Positions 12,814 to 22,532 of a DNA stretch of 25,233 nt are shown here, one piece after another. The DNA lies in the IMG/VR virus record IMGVR_UViG_3300032086_001335, positions 1 to 25,233 of that record, one strand, 5' to 3'. The translations under genes and the position numbers were made by a program. How positions within the stretch are numbered: position 1 is the stretch's first letter; each line of letters opens with the position of its first letter. The notes beneath the pieces were generated by a model. It saw nothing but the letters and a program-made list of their open reading frames with translations, did no database searches and was not told the DNA's origin. The stretch is from a virus.

Positions 12814-13479
12814 ATGGAAATAAAAGTAAAAGTCCCGAGTAAACTTTCAGAGCTTACACTAGAGCAATATGCTAAGTATTCAGAGATGCTCCAACAATAC
12901 GAAGCGATGAAGGACGAAAAGAAGAACCCCGAGATATTTTATATGCTTAAAACGCTTGAAATATTTTGCGGTATCAATTATGAGGACGGTATGAAAATAC
13001 GAGTACAAGATGTTAAAAAACTTGTGTACTCTATGGAAAAATTACTTTCAGAGAAACCGGATTTAATCCGAACATTTAAAGCCGGTGATACAACGTTTGG
13101 TTTTATACCTCAACTTGACGATATGACCTTCGGCGAGTATATAGACGTTGACACAAACTTAGGGGATTGGAAGAATATGCACAAAGTTATGGCGGTGTTA
13201 TATAGACCGGTTAAAAAACATAGTGGAGATAAATACCTTATAGACGAATATAAGGGAGACCTATATCACGAGGTAATGAGAAAAACGCCTTTAGATGTCG
13301 TATTTAGTTCGCTGATTTTTTTTTATCATTTAGGGATAGACTTGTCGAACGCTATGACGAAATATTTGGAGGAGAAAGCAATGGACTCGGAGCAATCGAA
13401 AACTTTGGACGTAAGTGGGGTTGGTATCAATCGGTCTATTCGCTTGCTAAAGGAGACATTACAAAATATGACGATATAA
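12814..13479 (+). CDS. Tail assembly chaperone, zero-frame product (G-like)
   Basis: The 221-residue soluble protein begins IKVKVPSKLSELTLEQYAKY and contains FGFIPQLDDMTFGEYIDVD (95-113) followed by NMHKVMAVLYRPV (121-133). I recall this pattern from Bacteroidota phage proteins at the start of tail operons. Residues 168-170 (IFF) are encoded by part of a T9 run, where a second product can branch off (see the 12814-13574 entry). After this point the zero frame continues for 51 residues with a plausible helical tail (FYHLGIDLSNAMTKYLEE). By analogy with lambda G/GT it would bind the tape measure protein during tail assembly. Confidence 0.75.
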   Translation: MEIKVKVPSKLSELTLEQYAKYSEMLQQYEAMKDEKKNPEIFYMLKTLEIFCGINYEDGMKIRVQDVKKLVYSMEKLLSEKPDLIRTFKAGDTTFGFIPQLDDMTFGEYIDVDTNLGDWKNMHKVMAVLYRPVKKHSGDKYLIDEYKGDLYHEVMRKTPLDVVFSSLIFFYHLGIDLSNAMTKYLEEKAMDSEQSKTLDVSGVGINRSIRLLKETLQNMTI

Positions 13480-13574
13480 CAAAAACGAATTTGAATACTT
13501 GCTTACTAGCACTATGCTTTGAACAAGAGAAGAATGATCTAGAAGCGAAACAAATAAAAAGAAATTTTAAATGA
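12814..13574 (+). CDS. Tail assembly chaperone, -1 frameshift fusion (GT-like)
   Basis: Zero-frame codons 169-170 are TTT TTT, preceded by T, giving the slippery heptamer T TTT TTT (13317-13323) within a T9 run. Slipping back one base continues at 13323 for 83 more residues and stops at 13572-13574. The extension includes GWYQSVYSLAKGDITKYDDIT and LLALCFEQEKNDLEAKQIK, which reads as real protein. The -1 frame is open only from 13308, has no proper start, and its stop overlaps the next ATG by 4 bases like other genes here. The fusion would be 253 residues. Lambda G/GT-type tail chaperones are made in this way; a homopolymer error is the alternative. Confidence 0.7.
13316..13324 (+). promoter_or_regulatory. 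T9 slippery site for -1 frameshifting
   Basis: Nine consecutive Ts containing T TTT TTT in register with the zero frame. A slip of tRNA-Phe by -1 keeps full pairing at both sites. Polymerase slippage on the same run could produce the same fusion. Confidence 0.65.
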
Positions 13575-14041
13575 GCGAAACGGGAGCAAGAGGTTTTTAC
13601 CTCATAACTGACAAACTTAGAGACGAATTAATCGCAGACGATACGATTAACACCGTTACATATGGCGATATAACGCAAGTGGATTTATCTAAGCAAACGA
13701 TATTCCCGTTGGCTCACGTAATGATAAACTCCGTAAATCATCTCGAGCGTATCCTAAGTTTCAATATAACGGTTATGACTATGGACGTAGTAAACCAATC
13801 GAAGGATGCTACCTCTGACATATATGTAGATAACGATAACGAGCAAGATATTCTTAATACTCAACTAGCGGTAATCAATAAACTTGTCGAAAAGCTACGC
13901 TCCGGAACTTTACATAGCGATAAATATCAACTTGAGGGTAATCCAATATGCGAACCATTCGTTGACAGATTCGAAAATAAGATTGCGGGTTGGGCGACTA
14001 CTTTTGACGTTATAATTCATAACGATATTTACATATGCTAA
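13571..14041 (+). CDS. Probable tail-completion/terminator-type structural protein
   Basis: The 156-residue protein contains LRDELIADDTINTVTYGDITQVDLSKQTIFPLAHVMI and later LNTQLAVINKLVEKLRSG and EPFVDRFENKIAGWATTFDVII. I recall close matches to this arrangement among Bacteroidota phage neck or tail proteins of about this size. Its place after the chaperone and before an HK97-gp10-like protein fits a tail terminator or completion factor. The start overlaps the end of the frameshift product, and its own stop overlaps the next ATG. The precise role is inferred from context. Confidence 0.6.
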   Translation: MSETGARGFYLITDKLRDELIADDTINTVTYGDITQVDLSKQTIFPLAHVMINSVNHLERILSFNITVMTMDVVNQSKDATSDIYVDNDNEQDILNTQLAVINKLVEKLRSGTLHSDKYQLEGNPICEPFVDRFENKIAGWATTFDVIIHNDIYIC

Positions 14042-14553
14042 AATACGAAGAGTTACATAATGCCTTACTCACTTTTAGAGACGCAGTAATTGAAGAGTCG
14101 AAAAAAAGCCTTATAAGACAAAAAAAATCGTCTAGTGGATACTTATATAAGTCAATAAAGGGAAACCCCGTTAAAACGTCTGAAAATAGCTTAGAATTTA
14201 ATATAGAGATGGCTGATTACGGGGCGTTCGTTGATAGAGGTGTTAGTGGTATCAAAAAGAAGTATAATACACCCTACGCATACAAAGACAAAATGCCTCC
14301 TCCGAGTAAGCTCGATAAATGGATAGTCAAGCGTGGAATCGCTCCTAGAGACGGTGGTAAATTTACAACTCGTAAATCTTTACAATTCGCTATCGCTAGA
14401 AGCATCTATTATAAAGGATTAAAGCCGAGTCTGTTTTTTACCGAGCCATTTAAAAAATATTATAAGAACCTACCAAACGAAATACAAGAGGCATTCGGTT
14501 TAGATGCTGAGAGCTTTATCGATTTTATTGCAAAACAAAATAATAAAAAATGA
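14035..14553 (+). CDS. HK97 gp10-like neck/minor tail protein
   Basis: The 172-residue basic protein has SGYLYKSIKGNPVKT, then FNIEMADYGAFVDRGVSGIKKKY and a later SLQFAIARSIYYKGLKPSLFF. The 'Y-A-x-F/Y-V-[ED]-x-G' block in a small basic protein is typical of HK97 gp10-type head-tail or tail-completion proteins, and the conserved GLKPSLFF ending is familiar from Bacteroidota phages. It overlaps both neighbours by a few bases. It should act at the head-tail joint or tail terminus. Exact placement in the virion is inferred. Confidence 0.65.
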   Translation: MLKYEELHNALLTFRDAVIEESKKSLIRQKKSSSGYLYKSIKGNPVKTSENSLEFNIEMADYGAFVDRGVSGIKKKYNTPYAYKDKMPPPSKLDKWIVKRGIAPRDGGKFTTRKSLQFAIARSIYYKGLKPSLFFTEPFKKYYKNLPNEIQEAFGLDAESFIDFIAKQNNKK

Positions 14554-16022
14554 GTACAAAGATTAACGTTAGAAGTCCGTTTTATCTCAATCTACAAGAG
14601 CCTACATTTGTAGCTCCTACATTTATATGCGATACCGCCGGATTGACAAACCTTACTATCGACCAACAAGGTCAAATATCAACCCCTAGCTTAGCGTATG
14701 GAGTTGTCGATTCTATAACCTCTACTGCCGGTGATTTTAGTAATGGTAAATTTGCAACGGTTTCTACGGCTACGACTCGAACGTTGACGGTAAGAATTAT
14801 CATACCGGATGGATATGCAAACGTCGATGAGGTATATATCGATTGCGAGTATGACATAACACAACCGGCTTACTCTTCGGGGGTATCTTGTACCGCAGGA
14901 CCAACTAACAACGGGTCAATACCCGCAGTAACTCTAGACTCTGGAGGCGATAGTGACACAATAAACCTAAGCTCGTACTTTACACAAGGTAATGTAGCAA
15001 TAGCCGGATATAACACATCGGTAGCTCAACCTAATCTAGTCAACGTTTCTATTAGCTCTAATACATTAACTATCTCTTCGAACTCTTTCGGGGGGTCTAC
15101 AACCGTATATGTGTCAGCGTATGATAACGAAAGCAACTCTTGTACGGCTACTCAATCAATAAGCGTTACAATAAATGCTCCTACGGGGACAAATTTCGCT
15201 TGTACTAATAACGGAATAGAAGCTCTCAACGGTGGTAGTATAGCTCAAGACGGTACGATTACAAAACCAACGGGAGTCGGTGTAGTAGGAACTATAAAAG
15301 ACACTAGTGGAGGGTCTGCAATAACTTCATATTCCGCAAATAATACCGGAAGCAATAGAACGGTAACCCTATATTTTGATGTAACTGCGCCAAGCGGATA
15401 TACTAATGCGGGGTCTACAATAGAATGCTCAAAAGATTTTGTACAACCGTCTAGCTTACCCGAATTTACTTGCGAAGTTGCAAACCTCTACGGGCAACAA
15501 ATAACCTCTAAAGGGTCTATCGTAAAAGGTAGCGCAACAATAGGAACGCTTGGAACTTTCTCGCCGGATACTTTTGCGGAGGTATCTACTGAGACGGCTC
15601 GAAGTGTAACGTTTAAAGTAACGCCACCGGCAACCGGATACTCAAATAGTGGAGGAGCAGACATAGATTGTACAAAAACGATTACACAACCTGCTACTAC
15701 GCCAAGTTGCGGTTCAACCGATTTTCATTTAAGTGTAGGTTTATCAGCTCCGAGTAATTTTTGCGGTGGCTCGTATGATCTAAGAACGTTAGTATCGAGT
15801 ACAGGAGGCACGTATGGGTTAGGTGCTAGAGTATGTAAAGGCGGTACACCTTTTGACGGTGCAGATAGATATTATGCGGTCGGCACTAGTCCTTTAACGG
15901 TAGGATTAAATTACGGTGCGTTTTTAATATGGCAAATAGACTCAAACGGAATTATACAAACCGTAACAGAATGGAATTGCTCTAGCGGTGTAGCCGGTTC
16001 AGGTTCAGGAGCGCAATTATAA
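14550..16022 (+). CDS. Ig-like repeat tail protein
   Basis: This 490-residue, Thr/Ser/Gly-rich protein has no signal peptide. A short N-terminal anchor (SPFYLNLQEPTF) leads to about 85-residue repeats at roughly 24-106, 214-300 and 305-381. Each begins F-x-C and ends GY-x-N...I-x-C...QP, with a Cys pair in matching positions. Between the first two lies a cadherin/Big-type domain (about 111-208: ITLSS-like strands, VSAYDNESNSCTATQ). A different C-terminal domain (about 386-490) contains four further Cys. Phage Ig-like repeats usually decorate tail tubes or fibres and bind carbohydrate weakly. It could be the tail-tube protein with decorations or a separate tail-surface protein. Confidence 0.6.
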   Translation: MSTKINVRSPFYLNLQEPTFVAPTFICDTAGLTNLTIDQQGQISTPSLAYGVVDSITSTAGDFSNGKFATVSTATTRTLTVRIIIPDGYANVDEVYIDCEYDITQPAYSSGVSCTAGPTNNGSIPAVTLDSGGDSDTINLSSYFTQGNVAIAGYNTSVAQPNLVNVSISSNTLTISSNSFGGSTTVYVSAYDNESNSCTATQSISVTINAPTGTNFACTNNGIEALNGGSIAQDGTITKPTGVGVVGTIKDTSGGSAITSYSANNTGSNRTVTLYFDVTAPSGYTNAGSTIECSKDFVQPSSLPEFTCEVANLYGQQITSKGSIVKGSATIGTLGTFSPDTFAEVSTETARSVTFKVTPPATGYSNSGGADIDCTKTITQPATTPSCGSTDFHLSVGLSAPSNFCGGSYDLRTLVSSTGGTYGLGARVCKGGTPFDGADRYYAVGTSPLTVGLNYGAFLIWQIDSNGIIQTVTEWNCSSGVAGSGSGAQL

Positions 16023-16034
16023 TAAATTAGAAAA

Positions 16035-17030
16035 ATGGCTTTAGGAAGTGTACAATTAAAATTATACGTTTATCAAGGTACGGTTGGAAGTTATACCGAA
16101 GGAAACCTAGCATACACAATTAACAAATCAAAAATAAGCGGTAAAAGTAATATCGTTTTAGAGATAGCTGAGCTTGTCAGAGATTATATCACAATCGATT
16201 TTGACAACTATGCCTCATCTACAAACTCACACGCCGTTTGGGTAACGGCAATTGCTTATTATAAAGACACTAACGGGAATGATTTTACATATGGAAATCC
16301 GGAGACCTTTAATTATATAGCAACCGATGGGTATGGGTATTTTGAAGATGAAATAAATCCGGAGCTTTCTAGAAATGCGTTAATAAGCTCTAATCATATT
16401 TATTTGCCCGAAGGCGTAGCCGGTAAGTTGCCTATTTTTTCGGAAGGTGTAGGAAAAGTTACTATTGACTCAAGCGATACACAAATAACAGACAACGGTC
16501 ATTCTAACCAAAAAATACAATATGTTACTATACCCGCTGATAGCGATACTATTCAGATATATGATACGGATGATAGCACACTATTAAAAACGATTACGGT
16601 TACCAATATATGCGAACCAAAATACACAGCGTATAAAGTTACCTTTGCTAACAAATATGGAGCTTTACAAGACCTATACTTCTTTAAAAAGACAACCGAG
16701 TCATTTACGGTGACCGATGAGCTATATAAAAGAAATATAGTCGATACCGATAATGTGTCATATTCCTTAAAGGATACTCAAAACCAAAGGTACAACGTAA
16801 ACGCTAAAACTAAGCTAACGTTAAATACAGGATTTATACACGAGGATATGAATCAAACTATTGAGGAGCTATTCCTTACAGAGAACGCTTGGATAAATTA
16901 CGAAGGAAACATACTCCCAATTATACCTTTGAGTAAATCGTTGCAATTTAAAACCTCACTAAATAATAGATTGACAGATTACACCGTTGATTTTGAGTTT
17001 GGCTTTAATAAAATAAACAATATAAGATAA
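16035..17030 (+). CDS. Tail structural protein, unknown class
   Basis: The 331-residue mostly beta protein starts LGSVQLKLYVYQGTVGSY and has SNIVLEIAELVRDYITIDFD (about 37-56), a cysteine at about 198 and the closing segment SLNNRLTDYTVDFEFGFNKIN. I associate this class with tail-operon proteins of flavophages, placed between the tube/Ig protein and the large tail-tip protein, but I cannot name the family with certainty. It starts 12 bases after the Ig-repeat gene and is followed directly by the 1155-residue protein, so it is likely part of the distal tail. Confidence 0.55.
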   Translation: MALGSVQLKLYVYQGTVGSYTEGNLAYTINKSKISGKSNIVLEIAELVRDYITIDFDNYASSTNSHAVWVTAIAYYKDTNGNDFTYGNPETFNYIATDGYGYFEDEINPELSRNALISSNHIYLPEGVAGKLPIFSEGVGKVTIDSSDTQITDNGHSNQKIQYVTIPADSDTIQIYDTDDSTLLKTITVTNICEPKYTAYKVTFANKYGALQDLYFFKKTTESFTVTDELYKRNIVDTDNVSYSLKDTQNQRYNVNAKTKLTLNTGFIHEDMNQTIEELFLTENAWINYEGNILPIIPLSKSLQFKTSLNNRLTDYTVDFEFGFNKINNIR

Positions 17031-20000
17031 ATGCTACAAATACAACTCTACATAGAGAACGATTCGGGCGTATTACAAGAGGTCGAGCTATATAGCGATG
17101 AGTCGATTAACTTGACACAATCTATACAAGATGTACGAGATATAGAAAAAGTGCTAACCGATTTCTCGAGAACGTTTAGCGTACCGGCATCGAAGAATAA
17201 TAACAAAGTATTTAAGCATTTTTATAACTATCACATTGACGGTTTTGACGCTAGAAAGAAAAAAGTAGCTGAATTACATCTAAATTATAAGCCGTTTAAA
17301 AAGGGTCGTATCAAATTAGAGGGTACTGATCTAAAAAATAACGAGCCTCACACCTATAAATTAACTTTCTACGGTGACACAATATCCTTAAAAGATACTT
17401 TCGGAGAAGACAAGTTATCCGGCTTGACAGAGTTGTCGCAATTAGATTTTGATTATACAGACTCTAATATCGAGACCTACGCAACTGACGGTTACGATGG
17501 TCTTATAGGCTCAAAAGAAATAAGCGATGCGATTATATTCCCCTTAATAACTCATACGGATAGACTCATATATGACTCGGGGGATGATACCGCCGGTAGT
17601 TTTAACGTTTATAGCACTATGCTAACGACTACGGCTAGAGGAGTATATTTTAATCAATTAAAACCCGCTATAAGGCTCTATGCGATAATTAGAGCTATTG
17701 AGCTTCATTATAATATATCATTTAGCGATGATTTCTTAGACTCTTCGAATACAGTCTTTAATAACCTCTATATGTGGATGCACAAAAAAGAGGGCGCGTT
17801 ATTCTCAGATCAAGACGCTGAATATACTTTGAGCGGATTTTCTAGTATAAGTGGAGATACGCAAGATATTACCGGTGTAAGAAATGCTTATTTTTCGAAT
17901 GTTTACGATAGTGATAAATTTAATAGAACGCTTATAGTCCAAATTACGACAACCTCTACTCAAGATTATAGCATATTAATAAAAAAGAACGGCGAAGACT
18001 TTAAAGAATTTACAGGGCTAAACGGTACAACTCGAAACGGAGTCGCGTTAAATGAGGAGGTTGTAGAAATCGACATACCAAACGGAGACTATACATTTTT
18101 TATAAAAACCTCAGACTCGGGAACGTTTACATCCGAGATAATAGTAAAACAAAAACCTAGTGCCTCAATAACGTTAAGAAGAGAAAAAGAAATCTCATTT
18201 ACCGGCTCTGCAACTATCGGAGTTGGCGAGTCAATATCCGTACCGAGCAATATGCCGGAAATGAAAGTGCTAGATTTTATAGTAGGTTTATTTAAGATGT
18301 TTAACTTAACGGCGTATTTATTAGACGATGGTACAATTAAAGTGCAACCCCTTAACGATTACTACGCTAGTTCAACCTCTACTTGGGACGTTACAAAATA
18401 CATAGACGCTAATGCCTCTACTACAAACTCGCTAGTGCCTTTTAAACGAGTCAATATTGGTTATGAAGCTACCGATACTTTTTTAGCTAAAAATCACTAT
18501 CAATTAGGAAACAAAGATTGGGGGAAGCTAGAATACGATGAAACCGATAAAGTTGAAGGCGACACATACGAGATAAAAGTCCCTTTCGAGCATATGAAAA
18601 TGGAGAAGCTCGTAGATATTAGCGCAACAAATGAGCCTACAATACAATGGGGGTGGCATACAGACTCAAAACAAGATTCTAGCGTCTCTAAGCCTCTTAT
18701 TTTTTACCCTATACAAACTGTATCATTAGTTCAAGCGGTTAAATTAGACGGCTCCTATGCGCGTTTATCGGCTATGTATATGCCTTCTAATAGTATTACC
18801 TCGTTAAATATTTTCGGTTTCGAGTCAAATCCGCAATCTTTAAATTTCCACGCTGAGATAGACGAATACACCGGTGAGCCAAACGAAAAAACTTTATTTA
18901 AAACTTTTTATGAGGATTATGTAGTCGATTTATTCAGCAAAAATAAACGCATTACAAAATTTAGCGCATACTTGCCTTTGAATATTATAGAGAATTTGAG
19001 TCTCGCTGACAAAATAATAGTGTTCGATAATATTTATAGAATTAATAAGATCACGACTAATTTCGAAACTAATAAAAGCGAACTAGAACTTGTAAATATA
19101 ATTGGAGAGGATGCTATTCCAACGGTGTTAAATAATTTTACTTTTGATATTTCTGAGGATATACTTTACACCGCTGATATAACATATTTAACTGCTGATA
19201 TTTCAGACACTAGCGCAGATGGTTTAGACTTACCGCCCGAAAGTGTAGAAAATCCTGAGAATATACAATCAAACGAAGCACCGGCGACTAACTTCCAACC
19301 TTGCGTAGTAACCGCGCCAACAATAACGACTGGATTACATACGGGAGACTCTACGAGTATAACTTTCAAATATAGCATAACGACATCCGGAACGATTTGC
19401 AACGTAAATAATATTGACGAATTTGGTTTTTTTATTGCTAATAATGAAAGCGATTTATCTTCAAGCGATATTGACACATTAAAAGCAAACTCAAGTGTAA
19501 CTACAATATCGACTATTAGACAAACCGGTGAGCCTATATTACCGATAGGAGAAAAAACAACTAAGATTACAGGACTAACTCACACCGCGACTCGATATGG
19601 AAGGTTTTACGCTAAAACAAATAATAGTGATTTATTTAATGAGGCTAACGTAGTGAGTAGTGTATTTTCTCAAAGTACAATAGCAAATGCGGGGACTAAT
19701 ACGTCAACGGGTACAGTGCCTTCGTTTTATCAATATGCGGGATATGGTAGTGCCGGTTACTCAACGATACCCACTCAAACAGAAATAGAAGCTAACGTAT
19801 ACACTCTGTATTATAATGCGCTTTGCGGTCAAGAGACTACATCAAGAAGTGGTAGACATAGTGGAAGCACTATATATCCGTCAGTTGGAGATTACTATAC
19901 ATTTAAAACAACAAACGGAATACCGAACTATACAGGAGGCGCAAACTCTTTCCCTAGTACATTTAGTGGGACTAATTATTTTGCGATTGCTTTATTAGAT

Positions 20001-20498
20001 AATGTTCAAAACAGACTTGAAAACGGGAATTTGTATAGACCGGTTGTGGGTTATTTAGTTATCGAATACGCAACTGCTGAAATCCAAGCCGTTTATTTAT
20101 GCGATACTACTTTTAGCGGTACTTACGATGCCGGAACATTTTTGTACTCAAACCCTAGTCCATACTTCTTCGTAGGAAAAGCTGAGCAAGTCGGTAATTT
20201 AGTATGTGGTAATTCTTATAATACTCTATCGCCAACGGTTTATGATACGGTGCATAATGGTACGGGAGCTAATCCGGTAGTCGGGGATAAGATACGAATA
20301 GATGTTTTTGGTCAACCTTTTAATTTTAACGGTGGAGCTAACTCATTCCCAGCGTCTTGGTTAGCCGGAACCGGTATATACATAACGTTAATATTAACAC
20401 AAGCTGATCCAAACGATTCGTATAGAGGTATTGCAAAATATATAATCCAAGTGAATACTAACACCGCAGAAGTGATAGAAGTTTACGAATGCCCATAA
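17031..20498 (+). CDS. Large tail-tip / receptor-binding protein
   Basis: The 1155-residue protein is the largest product in the window. Its N-terminal region (LYSDESINLTQSIQDVRDIEKVLTDFSRTFSVPASK) reads as a hub-like domain known to me from Bacteroidota phage tail-tip proteins. The middle is mixed beta. A fibronectin-like segment lies around 755-890 (APTITTGLHTGDSTSITFKYS). Two C-terminal repeats of about 100 residues (about 927-1024 and 1055-1154) each contain a CG, P-x-VGD, GGANSFP and a closing V-Y-x-C. The terminal repeats resemble adhesion modules that would contact the host surface. Hub versus fibre role is inferred; no protease motif is seen. Confidence 0.6.
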   Translation: MLQIQLYIENDSGVLQEVELYSDESINLTQSIQDVRDIEKVLTDFSRTFSVPASKNNNKVFKHFYNYHIDGFDARKKKVAELHLNYKPFKKGRIKLEGTDLKNNEPHTYKLTFYGDTISLKDTFGEDKLSGLTELSQLDFDYTDSNIETYATDGYDGLIGSKEISDAIIFPLITHTDRLIYDSGDDTAGSFNVYSTMLTTTARGVYFNQLKPAIRLYAIIRAIELHYNISFSDDFLDSSNTVFNNLYMWMHKKEGALFSDQDAEYTLSGFSSISGDTQDITGVRNAYFSNVYDSDKFNRTLIVQITTTSTQDYSILIKKNGEDFKEFTGLNGTTRNGVALNEEVVEIDIPNGDYTFFIKTSDSGTFTSEIIVKQKPSASITLRREKEISFTGSATIGVGESISVPSNMPEMKVLDFIVGLFKMFNLTAYLLDDGTIKVQPLNDYYASSTSTWDVTKYIDANASTTNSLVPFKRVNIGYEATDTFLAKNHYQLGNKDWGKLEYDETDKVEGDTYEIKVPFEHMKMEKLVDISATNEPTIQWGWHTDSKQDSSVSKPLIFYPIQTVSLVQAVKLDGSYARLSAMYMPSNSITSLNIFGFESNPQSLNFHAEIDEYTGEPNEKTLFKTFYEDYVVDLFSKNKRITKFSAYLPLNIIENLSLADKIIVFDNIYRINKITTNFETNKSELELVNIIGEDAIPTVLNNFTFDISEDILYTADITYLTADISDTSADGLDLPPESVENPENIQSNEAPATNFQPCVVTAPTITTGLHTGDSTSITFKYSITTSGTICNVNNIDEFGFFIANNESDLSSSDIDTLKANSSVTTISTIRQTGEPILPIGEKTTKITGLTHTATRYGRFYAKTNNSDLFNEANVVSSVFSQSTIANAGTNTSTGTVPSFYQYAGYGSAGYSTIPTQTEIEANVYTLYYNALCGQETTSRSGRHSGSTIYPSVGDYYTFKTTNGIPNYTGGANSFPSTFSGTNYFAIALLDNVQNRLENGNLYRPVVGYLVIEYATAEIQAVYLCDTTFSGTYDAGTFLYSNPSPYFFVGKAEQVGNLVCGNSYNTLSPTVYDTVHNGTGANPVVGDKIRIDVFGQPFNFNGGANSFPASWLAGTGIYITLILTQADPNDSYRGIAKYIIQVNTNTAEVIEVYECP

Positions 20499-20500
20499 TT

Positions 20501-20638
20501 ATGTTAGAAAATATTATAACCCTTTTAGAAGTAGCCAAAGAAGAAAATATACGTGGAGAGAATATCGACATAGCTCTAGGTAAATATAAAATGCCTATGT
20601 CTTTCTCGGATATTGTGAAACAAATAAAAATGAAGTAA
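20501..20638 (+). CDS. Tiny tail-operon protein, unknown
   Basis: ATG at 20501 opens a 45-codon frame ending TAA at 20636-20638, the last base of which is the A of the tape measure ATG. It begins 2 bases after the stop of the tail-tip gene. The product is helical (MLENIITLLEVAKEENIRG) with a basic end. The tight spacing on both sides supports real translation. It may simply couple translation into the tape measure gene; no family recognised. Confidence 0.55.
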   Translation: MLENIITLLEVAKEENIRGENIDIALGKYKMPMSFSDIVKQIKMK

Positions 20639-22500
20639 TGCAATCGATAGTATTAAAATTAAAAGCGGATGTAAAAGACGCTAACGACCAAATATGGGAG
20701 CTTAACCACAGACTCAACGATGCTCTTTCCGCACAAGAGGCGATGAAGAAAGAAATGGAGGCGATAAAGAAAGCGGCTAAAGAACAAGCTAAAGAGCAAG
20801 GTGTATTAGCAAAAACTCTTACCCGTACCGCTAACGGTTTTAAAGGTATCGGACTTGCTATGAAAGCCGCCGGATTTGCATTAGTTATGAAAGCCGTAGA
20901 TAAGTTGAGCGAAGTAATGATGAGTAATCAAGAAGTCGCAGACGCGGTTAATACGGTATTTAAAAGCATTCAAATAGTATTTACTCAAGTATCCGGTGTA
21001 TTTGTAGATATGTTTAAAAAGGTCTCGGAGCTTACCGGAGGTTTTGACGCCCTCAGAAAGTTGATAGGAGGCTCTCTATCGCTTGGAATTAATCTTTTGG
21101 TAGGTAGTATCCAAGGAATAGTTTTAGGCTTTCAAAAGGCGCAATTAGCGTGGACTAAATTTACAGACGGGAGCAATATCGCAAAAATAGAAGAGTTGCA
21201 AAAATCGATAGATGACACAAACGCATCTTTAGAAGTAACCGGAGAAAGAATAAGTCAAGCCGGTAGTGATATAAAAGATAGTTTTGTTGAAGCGGTTGGA
21301 GAAGTTGGTAGTTTAGCGCAAGGAGTTGCAAAGGCTACTGCCGATGCCGTAGAACAAATAAACGTAAAAAGAGCCGTTGAACAAGCAAAAACGATTGTAG
21401 AAAACGAAAAGAATTATGAGCTTTTAGCGTTACAACAACAAAGACTCGTTGAGCAATTCGATAGAGAAGCAGAGGTGCAAAGACAAATTAGAGACGATGA
21501 AAGTAAATCGATTGCCGATAGAATAAAAGCAAATGAAGAGCTAGGTAAAGTATTACAAGAGCAAGCCGATGCAGAAAAAGCAACGGTGCAATCAAGAATC
21601 GACGCCATTAATGCTCGTATAGAAGCCGAAGGTGAAAGCGTTGAATTAACGAATGAGCTATATAGTTTAAATACGGAATTAATAGCAATCGAGGCAAAAG
21701 TTACCGGCTTACAATCTGAGCAAAAAACAAACATCAACGCTCTTAGGAAAGAGGAGCTTGATCTATTAAAAACACAAAAAGAAGTCGAGAACGAGATAGC
21801 AATATCTCAAGCTAACTCAAGCGCTGAGCTAGAACTTATAGAAGTCAATAGAATACAAAAACTACAAGAGGCGTTAGCACTCGAAAAACAAATAGAGCTT
21901 GACAGAGTAAATGCACAAATAGAAGCTACCGGAATCGGTACACAAGCTCGTGCAGATGCGATAGCCGAAAAATTAAGACTCGATGAAGATTATAGATTAA
22001 GAGAAGATGAGCTCAATAGACAATCTTTGGAAGCTGAGAAACTTTTAAGCCAACAAAAAATGGCGGTCGTTGCCGATACCTTCGGCGCACTAGCTGACAT
22101 ATTAGGAGAAAACTCTAAAGCGGGAAAAGCAGCGGCGATAGCTCAAGCGATTATGAATACCTATTTAGGAGTAACGCAAGTATTGGCTAGTAAGTCTACA
22201 CTACCCGAGCCATTCGCCTCTATACAACGAGGTGTGAGTATCGCCGGAGTATTAGCAACCGGATTCAAAACAGTTAAGGATATAACCGCCGTTAATACAG
22301 AAAGCCCATCCACAATAGCGACTCCAAGAGGTTCAGCACCGCCGGCATTTAACGTAGTAGGCGCAAACCCCACTAATCAACTAGCAGACGCGATAGGAGG
22401 GCAACAATCGAAACCGGCAAAAGCGTATGTAGTAAGTACCGAAGTAACAAACGCTCAAGCGCTTGATAGACAAATTGAAACGAAATCCGCTTTAGGATAA
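20638..22500 (+). CDS. Tail tape measure protein
   Basis: The 620-residue protein is dominated by long coiled coils (about 5-60 and 230-470, rich in Gln, Glu, Ala and Lys). Hydrophobic segments lie near residues 72-90 (GIGLAMKAAGFALVMKAVD) and 143-165 (GSLSLGINLLVGSIQGIVLG). A C-terminal Ala/Gly/Ile-rich region (AIAQAIMNTYLGVTQVLA, then SIQRGVSIAGVLATG) is typical of tape measure C-termini. This protein sets tail length and helps DNA cross the membrane. At about 1.5 angstrom per residue the tail would be about 90 nm (inference). It follows the tail-tip gene, the reverse of the usual order. Confidence 0.8.
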   Translation: MQSIVLKLKADVKDANDQIWELNHRLNDALSAQEAMKKEMEAIKKAAKEQAKEQGVLAKTLTRTANGFKGIGLAMKAAGFALVMKAVDKLSEVMMSNQEVADAVNTVFKSIQIVFTQVSGVFVDMFKKVSELTGGFDALRKLIGGSLSLGINLLVGSIQGIVLGFQKAQLAWTKFTDGSNIAKIEELQKSIDDTNASLEVTGERISQAGSDIKDSFVEAVGEVGSLAQGVAKATADAVEQINVKRAVEQAKTIVENEKNYELLALQQQRLVEQFDREAEVQRQIRDDESKSIADRIKANEELGKVLQEQADAEKATVQSRIDAINARIEAEGESVELTNELYSLNTELIAIEAKVTGLQSEQKTNINALRKEELDLLKTQKEVENEIAISQANSSAELELIEVNRIQKLQEALALEKQIELDRVNAQIEATGIGTQARADAIAEKLRLDEDYRLREDELNRQSLEAEKLLSQQKMAVVADTFGALADILGENSKAGKAAAIAQAIMNTYLGVTQVLASKSTLPEPFASIQRGVSIAGVLATGFKTVKDITAVNTESPSTIATPRGSAPPAFNVVGANPTNQLADAIGGQQSKPAKAYVVSTEVTNAQALDRQIETKSALG

Positions 22501-22532
22501 TGCAAAACTTTACAAAAAACCGTTAATATAAT

